Assembly: GCA_963669155.1 (NCBI GenBank)
Contig: OZ022597.1
Location: 4,100,731 to 4,164,730, forward strand
DNA from: Arbacia lixula
Lineage: Eukaryota > Echinodermata > Echinoidea > Arbacioida > Arbaciidae
Direction: 5' to 3'
DNA length: 64,000 nt
Shown: in pieces, positions 24,501-38,812 of the stretch
Position numbering within the stretch: the first letter of the stretch is position 1
Layout of the letters: every line of letters begins with the position of its first letter
Notes under the pieces: generated by a model
The model's input: only the letters and a program-made list of their open reading frames with translations
The model's database searches: none
What the model was told of the DNA's origin: nothing
Position numbers and translations under genes: made by a program

Positions 24501-27500
24501 TATTCCCTGCCAGAATTGACAAGGGGCTAAAGAGGATCTGTGAGGAAATATTTTCAGATTTGTCAATGTTGGGGAGCTAATATCAAGTGAAGTTGCTTAT
24601 CATGCATTGATCATGGATCCAATTACTGTTTTGAGAGTTTTGGCAAAGGCGATCATTTTTTTTTACCAACATTTTTAGATAAGATAAATTATTGGATAAT
24701 TATGATGTATCTCCTATAAAAGTTGAGATGGGACAATCTTCAGATTTTACGTTTATCAAAGAACACAGTCCAGTGTGTGATCAAAGAATATTCTTGAAAT
24801 GACAGAAAACAACATTACAAGCACTTATTGTCAGGGACCACACATGAGGTACAGGTGGTCATTACGTATTGATTGGAATTGATCATGGGTCTGAAAATAG
24901 CCACCCCATACAATGCACACCCAAAGCGTCTTATGAAGGGGGGGGGGGGGGGGGGGACATGGGTGTGTCCCAGAGTCTCCGTCTGGCTAACAAACTAACA
25001 AAAATGTTCCTCATCCTGCACATTGTGGGGCTATCTAGCCAAACAGTGTCCAGCAAGAGAATATTTGGATGACCTAACTTTGGGTGAAGTTGATGATTAT
25101 GCATTGATTGCTATTGATTATGTATCCAAAAATAAAGCCCCACACAATACAAGGCCTAAATGAAAGGATTTGCGGACAAGAAGAATTAATCCTCTTAGTG
25201 ATGCTTCATTAGGTGGACTGTGTTAGACTGGAGATGTTAGACTGGAGATGTTGAGGTTGATAACCATTCGGTCGACTCCCATTTGGTCTACTTACTATTT
25301 AGTCTACTCTTTATTTAGTCAATTTACTATTTGGTCTACTATTTATTTGGTGTACTTACTATTTGGTCTACGCTTTATATGGTCTACTTACTATTTGGTC
25401 TTCTCTTTATATGGTCTACTTACTATTTGGTCTACTCTTTCTTGGGTCTTCTTACTATTTGGTCTACTCTTTATTGGGTCTATTTGCTATTTGGTCTACT
25501 CTGTATTTGGTCTACTCTTTTTTTGGTCTACTCTTTATTTGGTCTACTCTTTATTTGGTCTACTCTTTATTTGGTCTACTCTTTATTTAGTCTTTCTACT
25601 ATTTGGTCTACTCTTTATTTGGTCTACTCCTTATTTGGTCTACTTACTATTTGGTCTACTCTTTATTTGGTCTACTCTTTATTTGGTCAATTTACTATTC
25701 GGTCTACTCTTTATTTGGTCTACTTACTATTTGGTCTACTCTTTATTGGGTCGATTTACTATTTGGTCTACCCCCATGTGGTCTTCTCTCTATTTTCTTT
25801 ACTTGCTCTTTGGTCTGCTCTCATTTACTCTACTCTCTAGTTGATCTACTCTCTAGTTGGTGTACTCTTGTGTGGTTTACTCCCATTTGGACTACTCTCA
25901 GTTGGTCTACTCTCACTTGGTCTACCCCCAAAAACCTTTAGATCCCCCTTTAGATTTTATATATTTCATTTCAATCACTCTTGCTCACAAACTGAAAAAG
26001 AATTGCTGCTTTTGAAATTAATCTAAGTGAGTCTCTTAGATTGTGTTAAAAAAAATAAGACTGGAAATACAAGGGTCTTCATATACTAGACTATATTAAC
26101 CGACGACTCTGCATTTCATCAATTTGGAATGCAAGAGTCAATATAATCCTATAATAACCTATGTTTTCCAGTCCCTATAGCATGGGGGCGGGTTATATAG
26201 TCTTTTACAATGCACTGTAAGCCATGTGAGAGTGTGGCTCTATTGCCTCCTGTGTGACCATGGATGGAAGTATTGTTGAGCCTGAGGGCCAAGTGGTGGG
26301 GGTTTGATTGTACCCCATGGCCATCCATGGCTGAGCAAAAAGTTGTCTGTCCCTTATTACCCCGTTATCCCAATTGGGAACAAGCACTACACATATGTGT
26401 GGTGTGGGGCTATAACAATTGGTCTCAAGTAGGATAATTAAGAAACTATATGTAACAGATGAGCTTGAAATTCTGCAGAAGATTTTTTTAATTTATGATA
26501 TTTATTAGTACTGGTATCAGTTTTAAAGTGATTTTCAAGGCAAAATAAACAATGAAATAATCAGTAAATCATCAAATTGGCAACATGATGCAAATTTTTA
26601 AGTCCCTTTTGATCTCTTTATATTGGTAGATGATTATTGCTGTAAAAAGTATATTCTATGTTAATTTAATTTGCAAAGGAATTTATGTTCTGTCTTGGGT
26701 TGAAAATATTATTTATGATTTTTCTTTTAGAATTAAACAGTGCTGCCAATTTCAAAAACTAGTTACATGTAAGTGATTATTTTTGCTCTATGAAGGCCCT
26801 GGTCATGCATGACTCATAAACTTGATGTATACAATAACACCTGTCTTGAAGGACCACTGACTTCTCTGAAAAGAGCACACAATTTGAATCCCTTCAGAGC
26901 AATTTACCCTTGTCTGTAAAGGCCACCTACCCATGGAGACCACTTTGTGTGCTTCTTTTGAGATGTTTTTGTATAGACCTACATTTAACTGTATCAGTGG
27001 TGGTGTGATAAAACAATTTTAACACTTGACACATCAAGTGTAAATGTGACCCTGTTGTCATCTTTGTTACCTAAAGAAGCTAATTCTTGACTGTTGCATT
27101 ATATAGGTGTACAGGGGAAAAAATACACCGAGGCTCGGGGCGATATCACCCCTGAAATGCTTAAAAGAGCCCTGAAAATGTTAAAAGAGTCCCCAAAATT
27201 CCTATAGACACAATGTAAATTTGTAGCCAAATGGCCAATGTGCTCAAAAAGTAGCCCCATAAAATGTTGAATTAATTTTTTTCCCCTGCAGGTGTACATG
27301 TATGTGATCTGATTAAAACAATTCAAAACATTCACATTTTAATGCAGGAAGACATGACATATCCAACTGGACATGTGACCCTGTCATCTTTGTTGTTACC
27401 TTAGAAGCTATACACTTGACCGTTGCATTATCTGTGATCACATAAAAACCAATTAAAAGCATTCACTTTTAAAAGTTTCACTGCAATAGGACCCATTCAC

Positions 27501-30500
27501 ACTTGACACATTAAGTTTAAACATGGCCTATTGTCTTTTTTTGTTTCTTTAGAAGCTAATGCTTGACTCTCATTATACAGGTGTATATGTGATCTGATAA
27601 AAACAACTCAAAACATTAACATTTTGCTGGGACAGGACTGCGTTCACACTTGACACATCAAGTGTAAACGCAAGCCTATTGTCTCCTTTGTTACCTTTGA
27701 AGCATTGTTGTGTGGGCTAAGAGGTTCAGTGTCCCCCATGGCCATGCATGGGTGAGAAGAAGCATGTCTTGATAAGATGGCCTAGGATCAAGGCTTCAAG
27801 GCTGCACAAAAGTCTTTCGGGAGGAGACTTTAAGCTGTCGGGTCCCGTGTAAAGGAGAGTCACACCATTTGCACGTTAAAGAACCTGCTTCTCTTTTCGT
27901 AAAGAGCAGGTAAGCTATCCAGGGGAAGTAGTTGACATATTAATTTACCTCTGATTTATAATCCTACTTAAATGTGGTAAATTTCATAAGGGAATGATAA
28001 TAACTTTTTAGATGAACTGTTGACACTTACTGTATATAACACTAAAGTGTTGGTAGTGTCGTTAATTTCACATCAATCAATCAATCAAGACTGCACAATG
28101 CATGTACCAGCCAAACACATTACACAGGCTCGGGGGCCACTTTCATGAAATCTTACCAAGCCTAGGGAGTTGCTACAGTGCATGTACTTTTAGTAACTAC
28201 ATCTAAGCTAGGCTAGTAACCTTTCATGAATATGGCCCTAGCAGGCAATATCTCCCTCAGTTCGTCAGCGTTTTTACAAACCGTCGAATCTGTGTGCTAG
28301 AAACCTTACAGATTTGGTGGCTCATAAAAATGCTGACAAATTGCAAAAGATAAAATAGAAAAAAAGCTTTCTAGCTGCATGACGCAATACAGCTCATTAA
28401 AACATTCTCCAATTGTATGAAACTTGCAAAAGACCTTTGCCAAACAAAAAGCAGGATCTTATTTTAATTACCCTTAATCAATGAAATCCCAATGTTTGGT
28501 GTGTATGTTTCTTTAGTGAGTCTCCGCATCCCGCATTCACTTTTATTGTTGCGATGAATAATACCCCGCATTCCCGTGGTTGGCCTTGCCGGCCTTTGCC
28601 CTCAGCCCATGCCTAGACCAATCTGATCTGCGATATGCGCTATGCAGATAAACTGGCAGCAGCGCGCGGTTCGTAAGCTCGCAATCAAGCAGCTAGCTGT
28701 AAACGCATCGATATCCTGATGGAGTAAGTTGCTTACTTCAATTAACTGCCGTGCAGAAAATATTGAGGCAAAAATATTTTAAAAGACACAATAAAAAATA
28801 TTTCTAAATTAGATAAAATATGTTAAGATAGTTCATATGTTTTAATGTGCATTTGTAGTGGTATAATTTTTTTTAAAATTTTTAATGGAAAGGAATATTT
28901 ACAGTACATAAGTAAGTGTAAGTGACTTAATTAGAGTCTGCACTGCATGCACTGCACCTGCACTAATGCTTAATGGCTGTAGATTGATCAGAAAGTGAAA
29001 CAATTAATAGAAACAGAGATGGGGAGATTCTTACTAAAAACGAACAAAGAGAACACTCCATTATCATTAATGTGAGTATTTTAATTCAAGATCCTGTTTT
29101 CGTCAAGTTGTCATTCTTTTGAAATTGTTATGAGGTTTATTCACTATTCACAGTGTCCTGCCAAGTAAGCGGGCTTTTCATCACACGCAGCCCTTAACTT
29201 TCATAACCATTGTCCGGTAGGCTACTGGTAGAACTCGATTGTCTCAGCTTCCTTTCAAAACTTGGACATGTATTAGTTGCAGATTTTTTTAATCAACCAA
29301 CGTTTCCAAGTTTTTCCAGAAGGGCATTTTAATTCAAGATTCTGTTTATTTGATTAACAATTCTGTTCAAAGTCTTACGCAATTACGATTTGCGCTTTAT
29401 GCATGCATTCACTGGCATTCTAATGAACCCTGTACTTTTCAACTAACCCTGACAAAAGAAATCCACAATGTCCGCTCCACTCACGGATCTCAACAGTTTT
29501 TGTCAGCAAAATTGACTGGTTTGTTTATTTTTCTTGAACATTTCACTTTCTTTGTCTTTATTTTTAGACTTCTGAGAATTATTTCAGAGAAATTGAAATG
29601 GTAGCCTGGAGGAACATTATTACCCCTAATTAAATGGGATTTGAAGCTACAGCGCACTTTCAAAGAGAACGGTTACGAAATCATTCTGCTTATGACATCA
29701 TGTGCATCTACCGATTTGTGTAATTGTTAAGATTCTAAGAAGTGGCCTTGGCTTTATTCTCTTCTTCTCAGATTATTTGGCTATTTCTAAAACTTCATTG
29801 ATTCACTTCATAGATTTACCTGGTTTTGTTGAAAGCAATTCCTCATAAGGAAAAGCTTTCCCTCTTTGATATCAACACGGGATTTTATTGATTATCACAA
29901 GTAATATATAGTGAAAACTTGATACATGTACTATTAAACCCGTTCTGAGAGTGACACACAGCAAAACAATGATACAACAATTGCTTGTTACTCTGTAAGT
30001 TGGCATAACTCTGACAATTGAAGCATGGTAAAGTTATTTTGTGACAACCAATAGTTGGATTGAGAAGCTTAATCAATATCTGGCCATTGATCCGCTAATC
30101 CCTTGTTTGTCTGAGGAGTTTGCCCTTGAATGATGTTTTGGGCATTTTATCTGCCGGACCTAATCTATGCATGTTATTGATCTGAAGGCAGTGTGTGGCA
30201 TGCAGTGTTGCTCACACCATCACATTACTAGATGTTTGTAGAGAAAGAAAGTCAGGGATCATCACCGTCTTCCAAGATTCTAGTGGTACTCGGGCTGTTT
30301 TCTGCATTTTTGGGTGGAGTTGATATTGTGCGACCATGTGGTAGTGAAGTGACGGACATTATATGGTGAATAATTGTGTTATTGCTAGTGTTGCTTACTG
30401 TTAGGTGTCATGGCTGTACTTCTTCACCAGCACATCTAGCACAGGAATAGTTCAGAGTCTTCTTTTAGCAGGGGGCATTCATGAACTGACGATTCCACCC

Positions 30501-30955
30501 AGTCATGTGTTCAAGAGGACTTCACACGTGAGCAAAATTCTGAAAAACATGGATTTGTCCTTCATGGATTTGTGCTTTGGTAAACACTGTAGACAAGAAG
30601 GGATCTGAATTTGGCTGATGCTTTTTGTATTATGAGTAGGAGGAGTGAAAAGAAGAGGATGGGGTACATGTAGATTAATCACATTATTTAGTCATCTTTG
30701 GGGAACGAATACGGTATCTTTTGAGGCATTTGTGAAGAAAAAGTGTTTTCTAAGTTGAATAGCTCAGCTACTTGGAAGTTGAAAGGATTTTGTATGTCTG
30801 CCCAGGATGGTGAAAATAGAACTTCATTCTTTTTGCAGGTTGTTTTGGAAACACCTCTGTAGTTCTTCATATTGCATGGATTTGTGTTCTGTCCATTGTG
30901 ATTTTGAAGGGAAAAAAAATCATGATGAACAGAATTTAGGTGTTTGTAAGGGTGA

Positions 30956-30989
<34 letters not shown>

Positions 30990-33900
30990 GGGGGGGGGGG
31001 GCGGTGAATAGTGAAGAGAATGGCTTGGTTTGTCGCCAATATTCTCCATTGGCATGATGATGAATACAATGATCAGGTTGACGAGATATTCAGTTGTTAA
31101 TTTGGAGCAGGAAAAAACACCACTTCACATATCAGTGGCAATCTGCGAATGTGAGCTGGAGCCGTGCTGTGCTTTGCCTGATAAGTATTAAAGGGATAGT
31201 TAACCCTGATATTGAATTGGTTTCTATAAAAGCAGACACATGAAAGAAACTTATTAGGGAAGGTTTGATGCAAATCCGTCAAAGGATAAGAAAGTTATGA
31301 TCTTTTAATCTTTTTGTATTTTGTGACATCACATGCGAGGTGATGTCCCATATAATATGTACAATTTTCTTTTTATAAATATTGATTTTTTCAAAAAATT
31401 ATCCATCCTTTAACCTGTGCAGAATGGAATCATACAGCACACAACATATGAGAGAGCACCTCACACGTGACGTCACAAACTTGAAATTTCAAAAGATTAT
31501 AACTTCTTATCCTTTGACAGAGTTTCGTCAAACCTTCACTAATACATGTATATTTCTTTTATACTTCTGCTTTTATTGAAACCAACTTATCTTCAGGGTG
31601 AGCTATCCCTTTAAGGGAAATGGTGTGTTTTATGTTTCACTGCTATTGTATGATATACCATAGCTGAGAAAGAGGAGAAAATGCAGGGAATAGTTTGTAA
31701 GAGGAGCATGAGGTTAAAGGGTAGAAGGTTTCATTTGTTGAAGATAAGTTTTCATGGTGAACTATTCCCTTCAAAGGGCTTTTGGATTATTCTTTTGGAA
31801 TAGCTCTGAAAAAGGGCTGCTCAGAAAGCGAGTGATAAACACTCATGAAGCAAACATTCATGAAGCAACAGAAAAGTGGATAGTATGACAATATGCTATT
31901 TACACTGGCAAAACTTTCCTTAGCCCCGCACTGTAGGTGGGGCTGGGGGAGGGGGGCTTATAGCCCCACCTACAGTACAGGGCTAAGCTTGGACCACTTT
32001 CTGTTTACATCCGTTTTTACCAAAATGGGCTAGCCCCACCTATTATCTGGGATTTCTTGGCCCTGCAAAAAAGCAGGGCTTGGCCCCGCAATTGCTGGGC
32101 CAAGCCAAATTGTCCAAGGCTAAGAGCCCCAGTGTAAATAGAAATGACAAATAGTACGGGGTGAAGGAAATGCTTAGGAAATGCGGTGCTCAGTTAGCAA
32201 GGCTGAGACGCCGTGACAAATCAGACAATGCCAGACGGGCGAGTGATGTTGATGCGGAGTGGTAAAGAGCACATGTGCAAAACGTACACTTATAAATATT
32301 CATAAGCTGGTCGAGAAAATCTGGGGCTTATAATTTCAAGTGGGAACATTTAGAATTTTCATAGTCAGGTGTAAGAACTAGTATGGGGCTCCGAAATGCC
32401 AGTGTAAAAATCTTCAAAAATAGCCTGGGGCTAAGGAAAGTATGGGGCTACAAAAAAAACAATGTAAAAAGGGTATCAGAGTATTCTTTCAGAGAGGTTA
32501 GCCCTGAGATGATCTGTTCACTTCATTCATTCATGTTCGGGCTCAAACGATGCTGGAAATATTGCTTGTGATTGATGGTGATGTTGAATTGAAATGAATT
32601 GAATTGAATTGAATTGAATTGAATTGAATTGAATTACAACAGCAGCAATAGCAATACAAAAAATTGTAACTGACTTGATTAACAAAGAAAGAAAGAAACA
32701 ACTAAACAAACTGGCAAGAATCTGACAATGACTGTCGAAATAAAGCATGTTTATTGTGATGCAGCATTTTAAACAATTTTGTACAAAAGTGAAAACGTTG
32801 AGAGTGAACTTATTAACAAGAATTAGAAGTGAGCACAAGTGCTAGTGGAGCCTGATTCCTTAAATTCTTTGGTATGACAGCAACAAAATTATCTTTGCTA
32901 CATTAGGACTTAATGTGTTCAAGAGTGCTAGACATGATAAGAGTAGCCCGATATTATTTGCTGGATCTGCACTCTAAACATTACGTGTCAAGACTTGGCA
33001 TCACAATTGCAATGCTAACCCTGTTTTTTTCCAAAGCTAAATAATCCTCTACTATCTACATATATCAACCCAGATTTTCTGGCTTTGTGAACCCTGGTCC
33101 AGTTAAAATTTGGCAACATTTGCCATGGAAGTGCAGTAACTAAAGGGGTGTGGCTTAATTGTGTCCTTATGAAAGATCTTTGAAGTTTATTCATAGCCTG
33201 TTGTCTATTGTCCGAACGGCAGATTATATAGGAGTTGTGCTGCTTCGTATCTAAGTGGAAAAAAAAACAGCCCCGCAGAAACATGTATGCCAGCTCAGTA
33301 CGGGTTAAAATCTGTTGTGAAAAAAAAGTGGGTTATGGAAAATAAAGCATATGATAAGATCAAGACCTTAATAACATCATTGGTACTAATGAGCGAGGTT
33401 CATGTATGTAATGTTTATTGATTTATTGTTTGTCTAGATCATATCAGTACAGTACACATGTACATGTAGGAATGTAGATTATCATGTATGGCCCAAGGTC
33501 ATGTTTGCTCCAGGAATGATGAAAAATAGGTATTTAATGAGTCAGATTAATTGCTTGCTTTATAATGCGTGGATATTTGCTATTGTGTTTTATTTTCCGT
33601 TTGTGAATAGGCCCATTTACCCTAAAATATTCACCTCCCCCCCCCCCCAAAAAAAAAGTACTTACATACCATGAGGAGTTGTGATTTTTCATGCCACAAT
33701 TAACCCTTGTCTGTGTCTGGGAAAATGCAATATTTTCACAGTTGTGTGCATGCACCACATATCTGAACGCTTGCAGCATTTATGAGACAGACACAGCAAA
33801 TTCCTAAACAAAACTTTGTTTGTGTGTGATCCATTACTACTAGCAAAAAATTGTGATGTTTATAAAAGTGTTACAAAAATCAATATACGGCTGTGAGATG

Positions 33901-36900
33901 CTTAAAACAATCTTTTGCGCTGTGTTTGTTGGTAGTGGCCTAGCAACTTTGTTATATCGTAAATGTAGTCTTAGTATGCAGCCTTACACTAGCGTACAGT
34001 ACATATGACTGATTGGTGAGTGCCAGGGGAAAAAATAATTCAACATATTCGGGGGCTACTTTTTGAATACATTGGCTGTTTGGCTACAATTTTACATTGT
34101 GACTATGGGAATTTTTGGGGCTATTTTAATATTTTGCAGGGCTCTTTTAAGCATTTTGGGGGTGAAATCGCCCGAGCCGCCGTGTTCTTTTTCCCTGTTG
34201 AGTGCCCCTATTGCCAGAAAATAAGTGGGGGAATGTTAAAAGGAGAAGATGTTTTTAAAAAAAAATGAAAAGAAATGTCAAAAGTCAGTTTCCACTGCTT
34301 TAAAAGGATGGTATTTTGTATTACTTTGTGCCTTTCCCCACATTTTGACCAGTAAAGCAAAGAAGACGTGGGATACTGGAACCATATTTCTTTAGTGAAT
34401 CTTTGTATGGAAGTGTAAATACATGCACGTGGGCAATATCTAAGAATGCTGGTTTCTTCTGTTCTGGGATTCTGGCAAGTTCTGACGTAGAACGAGAATA
34501 CTGTATTCAGTGAAAATAGATGATGCCTCTTCACACAATAGAAAAATGAATTGGCCTAGATATTTCAGCTTGACTGATAGTCTTGCTTCAGGGCTTATCT
34601 AGCTTTTTTTGAAATCTCATAATAGAAATTTGTGAAATTGATTATTTCTTTTTGATGTGCATTGTTTGGTGGATCCTAATTATAACATTATGCAGACATA
34701 TTCAAATAATACAGGTGTGCCAGGATTACTTGAAAAAACATGGTGATTTTTCAATTGGATGAAAAAAAATTACACATGAAATGAAAGTCATGTCAAATTG
34801 TTTAGTGTCCTCATTTACCACAGTATTCGGTCATTTTTTCTTATCAAATAAATCTGTAATTTATAATTTCTGGTTTGTTCCTCCACAAATTTATACCATT
34901 ATAAGACAAAATTAATCTCATACTATGATTTGTGGTCATAGCTAATGATATTTAATTGAGTTCCTTTTTTTGTCTTAAAAGAAAACTTGGTGGATGAGAC
35001 TTGAAGAAAAACTACTCTCTGCACCCTGTATTTTGATTGTATGCCTGTATCGCCCACTTCTGGGAGGGCTGTGAATGAATAAAAAAGGTTGCCTTTTCTT
35101 CATGAAACTGAAGCTTGACTAAATTATTAGACATACATGATTGTACAGCATGTACAGCTCCAGAATAGATTTGCTCCTGCTGGTCATACTGTCAATTTCC
35201 CACATTGCTCAAAACCAAACTTCAAAGATAACTACTGATTTCACCATCCAGGACATGTTTGCAGGGACTCTTATTGGTTGGAATCACAGCTTAATTGAGT
35301 ATGTGTTCCGTGCTGTATTTTTCACATCAAAGTTGCATTGATGTAAAAACTTCTCCATAGAGTACTAGCATGGCTCATCCTGGGAACCAGCTTAGGAGAA
35401 TGTGTGTGCAGCATTGGAAGGATTGACTTAATGCGGCCAGCCACCGGTAATTCATGTATTCGCTAGCAATTCGACCCGGCCCACGTGGCAGGATAGCTAG
35501 CTAGGCTTGATTCTCGGTGCGTTGGGAATGGGACAGACGAGTGTGTACATTAGCCTGATCTGGAAGTGGAGGTTATGATGGTGCCTGAGGAGACCTTTGT
35601 GTAATTACCGTGGAGTCCGGTACTTAAGTACACAGTCAACTCAAACCTTTCTACAAAGACCACTGTCTATGAAGACAACCTGACTTGAACCCCGTCAGAG
35701 TAGTTTGCGTATTCTCATTGCAATTGTCTCTTAAAAGACACTTTTCCTTGGGGACTTTACAGACCTGTACAGGCTTGCACCGTGCAATAATCTATGAAAG
35801 GTGTGCATTTGGGTGTGTGTAGGAAAGTGTCTTAAAGAAACAGGGGTGGGGTGGTCTGGGGTGAGGGGGGGGGGCATGGGGGGGGGACCATACAGTCCCA
35901 AGAGCCAAAGTGCACCTGCATGTAATATATGTAAATATCAACAAAATAGAATTACATTCCGCCACAAGTGTTTGTCCACTGAGCACCTTCCCATTATTAC
36001 TAGAGCTTTCTTTTCATACCGGCTTTGACCAAATCTCCGCTTATCTTGCATAAACTTTATTTACAGGACCAAAGTTTGAATGGAGATCCAAAGGGCAAAC
36101 AGTTAATTGTCCAAAAGAAATGTTATTGCCAGTCTATTCTACAAGGAAGGAAGGGAAACGAAAGAGAAAAAATTGTGAGGAGGGCTCATGTGACACGCAG
36201 ATTTAGTGTCTGGCTGGAAATCACTTCACAGATTGTGCGCCAGAACTTTAGAATGGTGTTGAATTCAGGAGTGACTCTGTACTTGATTGTGTTATCCCAA
36301 CCACGACTGTAAAAGAAATCCGGGAGGAGAGCTTGCACCCACTGTGGAAAATGGAGAAGTAGGGAGGAATTACAGGCACGATTCTTTGTGTGTTTGTTGT
36401 TTCCATTCAAGGAGAAACCGGTTTGGGTTTTGTCGAGGAGTGGGCATGAGCTGGTGGGTGTCAACCGATTCCCGTGTGGCGGCTTTTGTGTTTGGTGTGT
36501 CACTAACGTCAACGTGGGAACTGATTTATTACTTGTATTGAATTCTACATGTACATACTTTAGATGGTTCATCCAGAATTGTATGTGTACAGTTGTATCT
36601 GTACCACTGTTGTACTTTTCACACTTCATATAGAGCAGCATTTTGTCGGGCTCAGGAATTAAATTTTGATGACCTACTTTACACTTTTATATTAGTTATA
36701 CAATACCTGTATGAATATTATTTTGAGCAATGTAAACAAGAATTATTTAAGCTCCTACATTATTTTTTTTATGTAGAAATTAAATGGATACCTGTATTTA
36801 GCAAGATAACCATTGTAACTGTGAATCCTGGTTTCAAAGGCCTCCCCAAGGGAGAGAGGAATGTGGTCTTTATGACAGGTATGCACACTACTCAGAAAGG

Positions 36901-38292
36901 ATTGAATAAATGGAATATACTGTACTGGGAAGACAAAAAGCCTTCAAAAGGGTGATCATGAGCAATTTTCTTACCAATGGTCTTAAATTCATGTGTTGTC
37001 CATTTTAGGAACTTTCTGAAAGTGATTTGCCCTCAAATGATCCATATTTGGAGTAATTAGTGATTAAATCACAAATCCTCAAATGTGTTTGGGCTGAACA
37101 TTTTGAGTAATCACTAATTACTCCAAATGTGGATCATTTGAGGGCAAATGACTTTCAGCAAGTTTCTAAAATGGGCAATTCATGAATATAAGACCATTGG
37201 TAAGAAGATTGCTCACAATCACCTTTTGAAGGCTTTTTTTGTCTTCCCAGTACAGTATATTCCCTTTAAGCGGTCTTAAAACCTTTGTGTGCCTGACTAA
37301 ATGGTGCTCTGTGGGATTTGTGTGTAGAACTTGTGTATAATAGCACATGTGGCATGCAAAGAGTTCAATATCAGAGGTCTTAATGGACATATACATGTAC
37401 TGTACTGGGAAGGCAAAAAAGCCTTCAAAATGTAATTGCCAGCAATCTTCTTGCCAATGGTCTTAAATTCATGTATTGTCCATTTTAGAAGCTCGCTGAA
37501 AGTTATTTGCCCTCAAATGATCTACATATGGAGTAATTAATGATTAATGATTAAATCCTCAAAATGTTCGGCCTGAACATTTTGAGGATTTGTGATTTTA
37601 TCACTCATTACTCCAAATGTAGATCATATGAGGGCAAATAACTTTCAGCAAGCTTCTAAAATAGACAATACATGAATTTAAGACCATTGGCACGAAGATT
37701 GCAAACAATTACATTTTGAAGGCCTTTTTGCCTTCCCAGTACAGTATATTCCCTTTAATAGAATGATTTCGCTGTAGTAATGTACATGTTAGGCCTTTGG
37801 ATTGCCAGACTCTTACAGAGACTGGACAAAAGGAATGTAGCAGCTTCAGACCATGTGTACATTGTTCTTGCAGCCTTCAGATTATTTCCTTAAACCTTGC
37901 TGATAATTACCCTAAAGTGCAAATTGACATAATTGCCCTTAAAAGGCAAAGATGGGCAAGTGGAGGAAGAAAGACTGACAGATAACATGGTAGCAACTAC
38001 CAAGTACTGTTGAATTAGATTGTCAGTGTGGTGTCTGCAGTAATCTGATTAGATAAATACATTACATGTATTCAGACAGAGAGGTGCAAGCATGTGTTTA
38101 AATGTACTATTTGTACACATAAGGCAAATTCACAGAAAGATTACTGTAGATGATAGTTATACTAATGGTTATTAACTGACTTGAGTATTTCTGGTATTTG
38201 AGGCCAGAAGTCAGAATGATGAAGAGATACATGAAAACAGGTATAAAGAGAAGGAAACTAGTGAAATAGAAGAGAGAGAGAGAGATAGAGAG

Positions 38293-38342
<50 letters not shown>

Positions 38343-38750
38343 CATCTAAAAAGGCCCCAATTCACAAGGAGGTTTAGATTTAGACCACAGTTTAAACGGA
38401 TTTCTTGGCATTTAAACAGACAAGTGTGCTTGATGTAGCACACATTTTGTACACTTACAAAAGGTCCAATAAGGAATTCATGCAGTCCTCGTATGTTGCT
38501 AAAGTGTCATGTGTGTTACAATGGTCCAGACCATGTGTAAACCACAGTTTAATCAAATCAATTTGAATTAAGTGTAGTCTAAACCATAGTAACTTATAGT
38601 ATGAATTTAGCACAAACGTGGTCATTATTCATAGACTTTTTTGAAGTTGTCATGCTACATGTAAATCATGCATACTCTTCAGCTTCTGCCCCATAAAATT
38701 TGAACCATGGTTCAAATCTAAAAATTCCTTTGTGAATTTGGGTCATACAG

Positions 38751-38812
<62 letters not shown>

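Noticed and set aside
24938-24957. A functional G-quadruplex regulator
   Set aside because: Plain G homopolymer with no flanking signal; length may be an assembly artefact.
25248-25941. 198- and 169-residue hydrophobic repeat proteins
   Set aside because: Product of a stop-free 16-bp tandem array. Three frames give the same peptide cycle.
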